Positions 27,275 to 35,182 of a stretch of DNA of 64,000 nt are shown piece by piece. The stretch is taken from NCBI RefSeq assembly GCF_022369435.1, contig NZ_CP059597.1:1054001-1118000 (forward strand), written 5' to 3'. Position 1 is the first letter of the stretch. Each line of letters starts with the position of its first letter. The notes below the pieces were generated by a model, which saw only the letters and a program-made list of their open reading frames with translations, searched no databases and was not told where the DNA came from. Made by a program: the position numbers and the translations under genes. The DNA comes from Campylobacter sp. RM10537 (GTDB lineage Bacteria > Campylobacterota > Campylobacteria > Campylobacterales > Campylobacteraceae).

Positions 27275-27820
27275 ATGAAAATCGCACTTTTTGGAGGCAG
27301 CTTTGATCCACCACATAAGGGGCATGACGCTGTTATAAAAGAAGCTTTAAAAACCATTAATATTGACCAATTAATTATTATGCCAACTTTTATTAATCCA
27401 TTTAAAAAAGGATTTTTTGCTAATGAAGAAAAAAGATTAGAATGGGTAATTAAACTTTGGGGCAATTTAGATAAAGTAAAAATTTGTGATTTTGAAATAA
27501 AACAAAAACGCCCTGTTCCAAGTATAGAGAGCGTAGAATATCTTTATAAAATTTATCAGCCAAGTAAATTTTATTTTTTAATTGGTGCTGATCATTTAGA
27601 AAAACTCCATCTTTGGCATCAATTTGAAAAATTAGCTTCTTTGGTTGAATTTGTCATCGCTAAGCGAGATAATATAGAAATTCCAGAACAATTTAAAGAT
27701 TTAAAAACCGATATTAAAATAGCTTCTTCTTTTATAAGAAATACTCTAAATACAGATGAAGTATGTGAAAAAATTAAAGATGAGGTGCGAAATTATTATA
27801 AAAAATTTCAAAAAAATTGA
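27275..27820 (+). CDS. nadD: nicotinate-nucleotide adenylyltransferase
   Basis: 181 residues. ALFGGSFDPPHKGHDAVI holds the nucleotidyltransferase HxGH-type site, and SSFIRNTL is the ISSTxIR-like ATP-binding motif. The enzyme adenylates nicotinate mononucleotide in NAD synthesis. It is followed after 29 bases by rsfS, the common bacterial nadD-rsfS pairing. Confidence 0.95.
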   Translation: MKIALFGGSFDPPHKGHDAVIKEALKTINIDQLIIMPTFINPFKKGFFANEEKRLEWVIKLWGNLDKVKICDFEIKQKRPVPSIESVEYLYKIYQPSKFYFLIGADHLEKLHLWHQFEKLASLVEFVIAKRDNIEIPEQFKDLKTDIKIASSFIRNTLNTDEVCEKIKDEVRNYYKKFQKN

Positions 27821-27849
27821 TACAATTTCAAAAAAAATAAAGGAAAAAA

Positions 27850-28179
27850 ATGCAAGAAAGAATTGACTTAATCGTTAAAATTTTAGATGAAAAAAAAGCA
27901 GAAGATATAAAAACTTTTGATATGAGAAAAGAAGAATATTTTGTAAAATACGTTATTATAGCTGCAACCTTAGGAGAAAAACACGCTTTATCTTTAATTG
28001 ATGAATTAAAAACCAAACTCAAAAGCAAAGGTGAAGAATTTTTAAATATAGACAGCAGTGAAGAATGGAGTGTGATTGATTTGGGTGATATTCTAATACA
28101 TCTTTTAACACCTCAACATCGAGGAATTTATAATATAGAAGAATTATTAGAAAGTTTAAAAAAAAATAAAACTAACTAA
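27850..28179 (+). CDS. rsfS: ribosome silencing factor RsfS (Iojap/YbeB family)
   Basis: 109 residues. IVKILDEKKAEDIKTFDM is the family start, and EEWSVIDLGDILIHLLTP with following HRGIYNIEELL is the conserved C-terminal core. RsfS binds ribosomal protein L14 and blocks subunit joining in starvation. The gene ends before a strong hairpin. Confidence 0.95.
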   Translation: MQERIDLIVKILDEKKAEDIKTFDMRKEEYFVKYVIIAATLGEKHALSLIDELKTKLKSKGEEFLNIDSSEEWSVIDLGDILIHLLTPQHRGIYNIEELLESLKKNKTN

Positions 28180-28186
28180 ACTAAAA

Positions 28187-28219
28187 TATTCTCTATGTTT
28201 TATAAACCCATAGAGAATA
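28187..28219. terminator. bidirectional hairpin between rsfS and the DUF1090 gene
   Basis: TATTCTCTATG and CATAGAGAATA form an 11-bp stem around an 11-base loop in the convergent gap. It could serve both transcripts. Confidence 0.65.
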
Positions 28220-28251
28220 AATTTAAGCAAAATTATCAATAATAATGCAAA

Positions 28252-28632
28252 TTAAAGATGATCAATATAATCTTCAATCTCTTTTTTAATTTGATGTTTT
28301 TGCTCTTTTAAGGCCTTTTTCTTAGCCTTATACTCTACTTTACTCATATAATCCTTTTTTTCTTCTAAAGCATGAAGTTCTTTTTCTATTTTTTCAACTT
28401 CTTGTTCTTTGAGCTTTTTAGCCTCTAATTTTTTATCATAAAAAAGAGGATCTTTTTTACAATTATTTTGGACTTCTTTTAAAACAAGCTCTAAAGTTGA
28501 TTTTTTAGCAATATTATTATGAATTTTAGCATATTCTATTTCTTTACTAATGCGATCTATATTTTTATCACACTCATTTGAAAACGCCATAGTGCATAAT
28601 GTAGCCATTAAAATCCATGTTTTTTTCATCAA
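28252..28632 (-). CDS. periplasmic DUF1090 (YqjC-like) protein
   Basis: 126 residues with a signal peptide (MMKKTWILMATLCTMAFS). The mature part starts NECDKNIDRISKEIEYAK and continues NNIAKKSTLELVLKEV then NNCKKD, which matches the DUF1090 pattern of two cysteines about 40 residues apart. Residues 70-126 are highly charged and predicted coiled coil. Family function is not known. It is monocistronic as far as the sequence shows. Confidence 0.8.
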   Translation of the reverse strand: MMKKTWILMATLCTMAFSNECDKNIDRISKEIEYAKIHNNIAKKSTLELVLKEVQNNCKKDPLFYDKKLEAKKLKEQEVEKIEKELHALEEKKDYMSKVEYKAKKKALKEQKHQIKKEIEDYIDHL

Positions 28633-28670
28633 TCACTCCTTGAAATAAAATTTCAAAAAATATTACTTAA

Positions 28671-30041
28671 TTAATTCTTAAGTTTATCTTTTATTTGATT
28701 AAACAAATTCATAACTTTTTCTTGAATCTCACTTGCTTTTTCTAAAGAATTTGCTTCAAAGCGAGTGATAAGATATGCACTTGTATTAGATGCCCTAAGC
28801 AAAGCCCAACCATAGCCAAAATCTATTCTCGCTCCATCAATTTCACAAAGACTTTTCACACCCTCTAAAGCACCATTTTCAACTGCTTTTTGAAATTCAC
28901 TAACAATTTGAAATTTCTCTTCTTCATTTACTGGAATTTTAATTTCTGGCGTGGTATATAATTTAGGCAATTCTTTAATCATACTTTCTAAATCAAATCC
29001 CTTATAAACAAGTTCTAAAGCTCTTAAAAAAGCATAAATTCCATCATCATATCCAAAATATCTATGCTTGAAAAATATATGTCCGCTTACTTCCGCAGCC
29101 AAATCAATATCTTTTTCTTTCATCATTTTTTTAATATTTGAATGTCCAGTTTTTCCCATAAAAATAGTCCCAAATTTAGCAACCTCATCAAAAAGATTTT
29201 TACTACATTTTACTTCTCCTAAAATTCTAGGATTTGGAATATTTTTGGCAAATAAATAGCAAAGCTCGTCTCCACAAAAGATATGAGTTTTACTTAAAGC
29301 TACCATTCTATCAGCATCACCATCAAATGCAAAAGCGAGTCCATAATCTTCGTTTTGATTTAAAAAATTCTTCACAGCTTCCAAATTTTGTTCTTCTGTT
29401 GGATCAGGATTATGATTTGGAAACTGTCCATCGGGATCGACAAACATAAGATGGGCTTTTAAATTTAAAGCTTTTATTAAAGGCTCTATTACAACTCCAG
29501 CTGCTCCATTGCTACAATCAATAGCGAATTTATAATGAAAATCTTTTAAAAAACTAAATTGTTTAGTCATAAATTCCACATAAAGGCTTAAAATATCATA
29601 AGGTTGTGCATCAAAATTATCTTCTATTTCATCATCTAAATGTTTATAAACTTCTTTAGAAAATTCTTTTAATTCAGTCCCAAAAAAACTTTCTTTACCT
29701 ATAGTAATTTTAAAACCATTATATTCTTTTGGATTATGTGAAGCAGTAATCATAATATTTGCATCAAATTTTAATCCTTCATAGAGACTAAAATATCCAA
29801 GTGGAGTTGGAGTAAGTCCTATATTATAAACCTTAATACCTGCTTTATTTAATCCACTAACCAGATATCCAAAAAGTTCTTTAGCACTATATCTTGCATC
29901 ATAGCCCACGCTTACATTCTTACAACCTCTTTGAAGCATGGTTTGTCCTAAACAAAAACCTATTGCTTTAACGCTTTTTTCATGAAGTTCTTTTCCATAA
30001 AGTCCACGTATATCATATTCTCTAAAAATTACATCAAGCAT
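28671..30041 (-). CDS. algC: phosphomannomutase/phosphoglucomutase
   Basis: 456 residues. Catalytic phosphoserine in TASHNPKEYNGFK, metal site DGDADR near residue 240, sugar loop EVSGHIFF and the C-terminal phosphate loop RASNTSAY are all present. It interconverts hexose 6- and 1-phosphates and feeds nucleotide sugars for capsule and lipooligosaccharide. It is divergent from fliL, about 115 bases away. Confidence 0.93.
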   Translation of the reverse strand: MLDVIFREYDIRGLYGKELHEKSVKAIGFCLGQTMLQRGCKNVSVGYDARYSAKELFGYLVSGLNKAGIKVYNIGLTPTPLGYFSLYEGLKFDANIMITASHNPKEYNGFKITIGKESFFGTELKEFSKEVYKHLDDEIEDNFDAQPYDILSLYVEFMTKQFSFLKDFHYKFAIDCSNGAAGVVIEPLIKALNLKAHLMFVDPDGQFPNHNPDPTEEQNLEAVKNFLNQNEDYGLAFAFDGDADRMVALSKTHIFCGDELCYLFAKNIPNPRILGEVKCSKNLFDEVAKFGTIFMGKTGHSNIKKMMKEKDIDLAAEVSGHIFFKHRYFGYDDGIYAFLRALELVYKGFDLESMIKELPKLYTTPEIKIPVNEEEKFQIVSEFQKAVENGALEGVKSLCEIDGARIDFGYGWALLRASNTSAYLITRFEANSLEKASEIQEKVMNLFNQIKDKLKN

Positions 30042-30115
30042 ATATAAATCCTTAAAATCATTAAAAATTTTTCAATATAATAAATTTTTAGTTATTAAGA
30101 TAAAGAAAATTTTGG

Positions 30116-30121
30116 TACAAT
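30116..30121 (+). promoter_or_regulatory. -10 element of fliL
   Basis: TACAAT preceded by TTTTGG, 34 bases before the fliL ATG, with AAGGAAA as ribosome site. No sigma-28 or sigma-54 element is visible. Confidence 0.55.
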
Positions 30122-30155
30122 TTTACATTAATTTCACTAAATAAAGGAAATTTTT

Positions 30156-30692
30156 ATGGATGAAGAATTAGAAAACGAAGAAAGCAAAAAGAAAAAAGGT
30201 GGAATGCTTGTAATTATTATAGTTATTTTGCTTTTTGTATTACTTTTAAGTATTATGGGTGTTATTGCTTGGCTTATTTCAAGTAGCTCTAGCGATGAAA
30301 CAAAAATCAAAGAAGCTCCAAAAGAAGAGGTTAAAACAAGTAAAACAAAAAATTCAATTCCAACACAGCGTGGCAGTGATTATGCTAATATAGGTCCTAT
30401 GTATTCTCTTGATCCTTTTACTCTAAATTTACTTAGCGATAGTGGATCAAGATATTTAAAATGTACTATCGACTTAGAACAAAATAGTGAGCTTTTAAAA
30501 CCTGAACTTGATAAAAAAGTAGCTGTAATTCGCGATATTATCATCAGAACTTTAACTTCAAAAACTTTTGAAGAAATTAGTACTCAAAAGGGAAAAGAAC
30601 GCTTAAAAGATGAATTGGTAGGCAAGATAAATGAAATCTTAACTGATGGTTTTATTAAAAACGTTTATTTTACAGATTTTGTTGTGTCTTAA
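30156..30692 (+). CDS. fliL: flagellar basal-body protein FliL
   Basis: 178 residues. A lysine-rich cytoplasmic start is followed by one membrane helix (residues about 15-40) and a periplasmic domain with GPMYSLDPFTLNL and RDIIIRTLTSKTFEE, typical of FliL. FliL surrounds the stator units and supports torque. The stop overlaps the acpS start by one base (TAATG). Confidence 0.93.
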   Translation: MDEELENEESKKKKGGMLVIIIVILLFVLLLSIMGVIAWLISSSSSDETKIKEAPKEEVKTSKTKNSIPTQRGSDYANIGPMYSLDPFTLNLLSDSGSRYLKCTIDLEQNSELLKPELDKKVAVIRDIIIRTLTSKTFEEISTQKGKERLKDELVGKINEILTDGFIKNVYFTDFVVS

Positions 30693-31039
30693 TGCGTGTA
30701 GGTTGTGATATCATTTCTATTGATAGAATAGAAATGATTTATCAAAAGCATAAAAAGAATTTTTTAGATAAATTCCTAAACCCTAAAGAGCAGTTATTAA
30801 TAAAAAGTCCTGCCAGTTTAGCAGGGTTTTGGGCAGCAAAAGAAGCTGCTAGTAAAGCTTTAGGAACTGGAATCAGTGATCTTTGTGGATTTTTAGATAT
30901 AGAAATTTACAAAGATGAAAAAAATGCTCCCAAACTTCAATATTCTAAAAAAATTATGGAACACTTTTGCATCAAACAAACATCTCTTAGTATTTCTCAT
31001 GATGGTGGCTTTGCTATTGCTATTGTTGTCTTAATTTAA
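30692..31039 (+). CDS. acpS: holo-[acyl-carrier-protein] synthase
   Basis: 115 residues. MRVGCDIISIDRIE carries the Mg-binding Asp, and FWAAKEAASKALGTG the second catalytic region with Glu/Lys. AcpS transfers 4'-phosphopantetheine from CoA to apo-ACP. Its last 4 bases overlap the end of the convergent membrane-protein gene. Confidence 0.96.
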   Translation: MRVGCDIISIDRIEMIYQKHKKNFLDKFLNPKEQLLIKSPASLAGFWAAKEAASKALGTGISDLCGFLDIEIYKDEKNAPKLQYSKKIMEHFCIKQTSLSISHDGGFAIAIVVLI

Positions 31040-31452
31040 TTCCCTATAGTTTGTTTATCTAAATTTTTTGAAAGTATAAAATCGACAACTGGCTGCTCTC
31101 TTTTATTGGCTCTTTTGCAATGATCTTTTTGAAAAAAATCAGTAATTTTAATCACTATTCTAGCCCATTTTTTACGGTTTCTTTCTCTCCACGCATGAGA
31201 AGATACACTCTCCCAAGCGTAACCATTAAACAAACTTGCATTAACAAAATGATCAAGTGCTCTTACACCTTGTCTTGCTCTTGCTGTATTAAAAAAAATT
31301 CCTACAATTACAATAAAAATATAACCCAAAACCGCCAAAGGAACGATAGCACAGAGCAATAAAGTTCCTGCTAACTTCTCCCTCAAGTTTCCTTTAAATT
31401 TATGCTTAAAATGAAAAAAAATCGCTCGATTTCTATTTTTCACCCTTAACAT
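31036..31452 (-). CDS. small membrane protein of unknown function
   Basis: 138 residues. One long hydrophobic segment (residues about 27-55, LLCAIVPLAVLGYIFIVIVG) is flanked by very basic ends. I do not recognise the family. Its start overlaps the end of the P450 gene by 20 bases, so it is translated from the same mRNA. Corresponds, as I recall, to Cj1410c. Confidence 0.65.
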   Translation of the reverse strand: MLRVKNRNRAIFFHFKHKFKGNLREKLAGTLLLCAIVPLAVLGYIFIVIVGIFFNTARARQGVRALDHFVNASLFNGYAWESVSSHAWRERNRKKWARIVIKITDFFQKDHCKRANKREQPVVDFILSKNLDKQTIGN

Positions 31453-32815
31453 CCCTTTTACTAAATTTAATTCTCATTCCATTTGCTGATCTAATAGTCA
31501 AACGTCCTACGACATCTGGGATAAAATTTTCTTCAAGTTCTAATTTATAAGTTTTTAAAATATTAGCTAAAATCAAAATAGCCTCTTGCATTGCAAAGCC
31601 TTGTCCTATGCAAATTCTCTCTCCAGCCCCAAAAGGCAAATATGCATCTTTTTTATATTCCTCATCAAAACGAGAAGGATTAAATTCATTAGGATTTTGC
31701 CAAAAACTTTCATGACGATGTATAAGCCAAGGTGCTATTACAACTCCTGATCCTTTTTTAATGGTTTTATCTCTTACAATAGTATCTTTATTAGCTTCTC
31801 TTGCAAAAAATCCCACAGGAGGATAAAGTCTTAATGATTCTTTAAAAATATTAGTTAAATATTTAAATTGTTTTAAATGTGAAATTTCAATAGCTTTATC
31901 TTTTAAAATTTGAATAATTTCTTCATAAGCTTTTTGCTGCTCTCTAGGATAAAGACTAAGTAAATAAAGCGTCCAAGTTAAAGAACTAGCCGTAGTTTCG
32001 TGGCCTGCTAAAAAAAGCATCGCCACTTGATCTAAAATCTCTTCAAATGAAAAACGCTGATTGGTTTGCGAATCAACCACTAAAAGTAAAGAACTTAAAA
32101 TATCCTCAAATTTCCCAGACTCTCCCGAGCCAACAGCTTCATAACGAGGTTTTATAATATCACTTAAAATCTGCCTTATTATATCTCCCGCCTTTGCTCG
32201 TTTGCGATCTCCTAAAACATAAGAAAGCCATTTTGGAAAGTGAAACATACGACGCATAGCTGTATGTACACTTTGCTCTTGAAAAATTACAAAAGCATCG
32301 AGTATTTTTTTACCTTTTTTTGCATCAAGTTTAGAAGACATAATAGTGCGAAAAATAACATCAGCCGTAACAAAGGTCATGGCTTCATCTACTTCAATCA
32401 CAGAATTATCTGGATATTTGTCAAAACGTTCCATCATATCTGCTACAGCCTCGCTCATAAGGTTAAAAACCTTATTAATACGCGTCATTTCAAAACTAGG
32501 TCTTAATAATTCACGTTGTTTTTTCCAAACTTCTCCATTGGTTGTGAAAATACTTTCTCCTAAAAGTGGACTTAAAAGCTCGTGCAAAAAAGCACTTTTT
32601 GGAAATTCTTTCACCTCATCAACCATCATTCTTTTTACTTCTTTGGTATCATTGATTACATAAAGATCAAAATTAGGCATTTTAACATAGCCTGTTTGCA
32701 TTTTATAACTACGCTCATAAAGCCCATCAAGCCAAGATCTACGCTTAAGTAAAAAAGTTAAAAATGTAGAAGCCTTATTTTTATAAGGTTTTGGATAGAA
32801 AGGACATCTGCTCAT
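31433..32815 (-). CDS. cytochrome P450
   Basis: 460 residues. The I-helix FLAGHETTASSLTW, the ExxR motif in FKESLRLYPP, and the heme loop FGAGERICIGQGFAM with the Cys ligand near residue 405 are all present. It has no membrane anchor. P450 enzymes insert oxygen from O2, an unusual activity for a microaerophile with a small genome. It is coupled to the hydrolase-like gene upstream (4-base overlap) and the membrane protein downstream. Its substrate is unknown. The counterpart Cj1411c is assigned to the CYP172 family as I recall. Confidence 0.93.
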   Translation of the reverse strand: MSRCPFYPKPYKNKASTFLTFLLKRRSWLDGLYERSYKMQTGYVKMPNFDLYVINDTKEVKRMMVDEVKEFPKSAFLHELLSPLLGESIFTTNGEVWKKQRELLRPSFEMTRINKVFNLMSEAVADMMERFDKYPDNSVIEVDEAMTFVTADVIFRTIMSSKLDAKKGKKILDAFVIFQEQSVHTAMRRMFHFPKWLSYVLGDRKRAKAGDIIRQILSDIIKPRYEAVGSGESGKFEDILSSLLLVVDSQTNQRFSFEEILDQVAMLFLAGHETTASSLTWTLYLLSLYPREQQKAYEEIIQILKDKAIEISHLKQFKYLTNIFKESLRLYPPVGFFAREANKDTIVRDKTIKKGSGVVIAPWLIHRHESFWQNPNEFNPSRFDEEYKKDAYLPFGAGERICIGQGFAMQEAILILANILKTYKLELEENFIPDVVGRLTIRSANGMRIKFSKRDVKGEK

Positions 32816-33942
32816 ACTTTTATCTCCTTTTCTAAAAATTCAGATGATAAAACAAAACTAAAAAAATCATAGCTACCCTTAATACTTGGACTAAAAAGAT
32901 ATAAAAAATGTGCTTTATTTTTATCTTTTTTGATTTTTTTATATTCATTTTTTTCATACAAAGTATGAAATTTGGCACTTAAAAAATGGGGTTTAAATTT
33001 CGCATTGACACCACTTGTACGAAAAAAATCAACTTGAGGAAAACACGCCCCATCAATAACTGAAGTGTAATCATACCATTTTAAATCAAATTGAGAAATA
33101 AATTCTAATTTTTTTCTAAAATCATTAGATTTTTTTTGATAACTCACTAAAGGAATACACTCGCCCAAGGTAATAATTTTTAATTTATTGAATATTTTTT
33201 GTTCTAAATTTTGCTTTAAAATAAAATCCAAAACCTCAATGCAAACTATTGTTCCAACACTATGAGCTACTAAAATTAATTCATAATTTTCATTATTTTT
33301 ATTCTGCTTTAAATTTTGCAAGATTGTATCAGAAAATATTTTAATTCTCTCTTGCATCAATCCTTCTTTTTTATTGTGCCAATTTGCACAAAAAGCACAA
33401 ATTCTAGCTATCCAAAATACAGCCAATTTCCTACCGAGTTTAAATAAAAAATGAAAAATTAAAAATGAAAGCAAAAATCCTAAAATAATTGACAAAGAAA
33501 AATGTATATAATTTTTAGTAAGAAAAAAAGATTCAAAACCTATAAATAAGGAGAAAATTAAAGAAAAAATCACATAAAAAAAAGGGTAATATCCAGTAAT
33601 TAATTGATAAATAGATTCTTTTCCAAATTTGATAAAAAGCCCTGTAATTGTATAAATTCTAAAAAAACTATAACAATCTTTTAAGGCATCTAAATAACTT
33701 TCTGACCAATTTTTTTTGACAATATCATTCCAAGTTAAAAAATGATATTTAAGCTTTATATTTTGACTTTCAACTTTAAAAAAAGGAAAAGTTTTATGAT
33801 GTTCAACCTTGCCAATACTAGCTTGAATATCAAACTGATCAGAATACTTTTTTAAATTTTTTTTAAATAAATCATAATAATACCTATAACTTTTAGGATC
33901 ATATCCTGCAATATAAAATACATCTCTATTCATAAAAATCAA
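32812..33942 (-). CDS. membrane protein with alpha/beta-hydrolase nucleophile elbow
   Basis: 376 residues. Two or three hydrophobic segments lie at about residues 120-170. After them, LILVAHSVGTIVC is a GxSxG-like nucleophile elbow (A-H-S-V-G) of lipase/esterase proteins, followed by LGECIPLVSY. A hydrolase of lipid or ester substrates at the inner membrane is inferred. It starts the three-gene group with the P450 and may supply its substrate or process its product. A 61-base A/T-rich gap separates it from kpsS. Confidence 0.65.
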   Translation of the reverse strand: MIFMNRDVFYIAGYDPKSYRYYYDLFKKNLKKYSDQFDIQASIGKVEHHKTFPFFKVESQNIKLKYHFLTWNDIVKKNWSESYLDALKDCYSFFRIYTITGLFIKFGKESIYQLITGYYPFFYVIFSLIFSLFIGFESFFLTKNYIHFSLSIILGFLLSFLIFHFLFKLGRKLAVFWIARICAFCANWHNKKEGLMQERIKIFSDTILQNLKQNKNNENYELILVAHSVGTIVCIEVLDFILKQNLEQKIFNKLKIITLGECIPLVSYQKKSNDFRKKLEFISQFDLKWYDYTSVIDGACFPQVDFFRTSGVNAKFKPHFLSAKFHTLYEKNEYKKIKKDKNKAHFLYLFSPSIKGSYDFFSFVLSSEFLEKEIKV

Positions 33943-34003
33943 TTTCTCAAATTATTTTTCTTAAAATTATAACAATTTTTTTAAATTTTATTAATTAAAA
34001 ATT

Positions 34004-35182
34004 TTACTTTAATGAATTTTTATAAAAATTTACATTAAATTGATTGGTTTTTAAAAGATAGTTTTTATATTGAGATACCAAAACTGGATTTGGTCTATAA
34101 GCGTGAGCTTCTCTCCAAAAAAAATGAAGCTTCTTAGGATAGGTTAAACCTTCAAAATCATAAAAAGCCTTACCGCAAACTTTAGTAGGACAACTATCTA
34201 AAATAGCACTTAGGCCAACAGTAGAATTTATAGTAATACATCCTAAGGCATTTTTTAAAAGTCTTGGCAAATGAGTATCATGGACATATAAAACTCTTCC
34301 TTCAACGTGATATTTCTCACTAACCATTTGAATAAATTTAAAATAATTTTTATATCCTCTATCCATAGGATGATGTTTAAAAACCAAGTAAGACTTAGCT
34401 CTAGCATGATTTGCAAAAGAAAGTATAGTTTCTTCTATAAATTCTTCTATACTTTTTTTATAATGATATTTCACTTGAGTGTCATTATAAACTTGCAAAA
34501 TAGCTAAAAAATATTTCTTTTTAAGATTGTAAATCTTATCGTTTAGTTTTTTTTCTGTAAATTTATAAAAATATTTTCTATATAAAGATCTAAACCAAAA
34601 TAAAAATTCAAAAGGATATAAGGTGCGATGATGAAGATTATTGTTAAAAAATGGAGCCAAAAGAAACGAGAATAGCCAATATAAAAAAGCATAAAAGGCC
34701 ATATATTTAAATCCACCAGGAATTTCTTTGATAGATTTTTTACTGCATATTTTTTGATTAAGATAAAAATTTTTATTACGAGGTAATAAGGAATTTGCAT
34801 TAACACCATTTTTTTCAAAAGTAATGCAATAAGGTCTTAAATATCCTTCTTCAAAAATCCAAACATCGATATTTAATTTTTTAGCAAGATCTATAGCCTT
34901 TTTATGGATCAATCGACAATCATTATACATTAAAATAGCTTGGACTTTATATTGCTTAAAAATTTTTTCATAAAACTGCGTTAAATCCTCTTCTTTGCCC
35001 TTATAAATTTTTCCACTAGGATAAAATAAAAAGTCCCCGCCATTAAAATTAATTTTTAGAATTTTAGCATTATATTTTTTAAGTTTTTTTGCTAAGCGAT
35101 AAAAAAAATTACCTACTGGTCCTTGCAAAAGAATAACATTTTTTCCGCTAAATTCTTTTTTTATTTTTTGATCAAATTCCAT
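34004..35182 (-). CDS. kpsS: capsule beta-Kdo transferase KpsS
   Basis: 392 residues from the ATG at 35182; an in-frame TTG at 35203 with AGAAG upstream would add seven residues. KNVILLQGPVGNFFYRLA, then FEEGYLRPYCIT, YVFKHHPMDRGY-like and LPRLLKNALGCITINSTVGL match KpsS/LipB. KpsS adds the first beta-Kdo to phosphatidylglycerol, the lipid anchor of group 2-type capsules, on the cytoplasmic face. It overlaps the end of kpsC, which extends the linker. Confidence 0.93.
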   Translation of the reverse strand: MEFDQKIKKEFSGKNVILLQGPVGNFFYRLAKKLKKYNAKILKINFNGGDFLFYPSGKIYKGKEEDLTQFYEKIFKQYKVQAILMYNDCRLIHKKAIDLAKKLNIDVWIFEEGYLRPYCITFEKNGVNANSLLPRNKNFYLNQKICSKKSIKEIPGGFKYMAFYAFLYWLFSFLLAPFFNNNLHHRTLYPFEFLFWFRSLYRKYFYKFTEKKLNDKIYNLKKKYFLAILQVYNDTQVKYHYKKSIEEFIEETILSFANHARAKSYLVFKHHPMDRGYKNYFKFIQMVSEKYHVEGRVLYVHDTHLPRLLKNALGCITINSTVGLSAILDSCPTKVCGKAFYDFEGLTYPKKLHFFWREAHAYRPNPVLVSQYKNYLLKTNQFNVNFYKNSLK

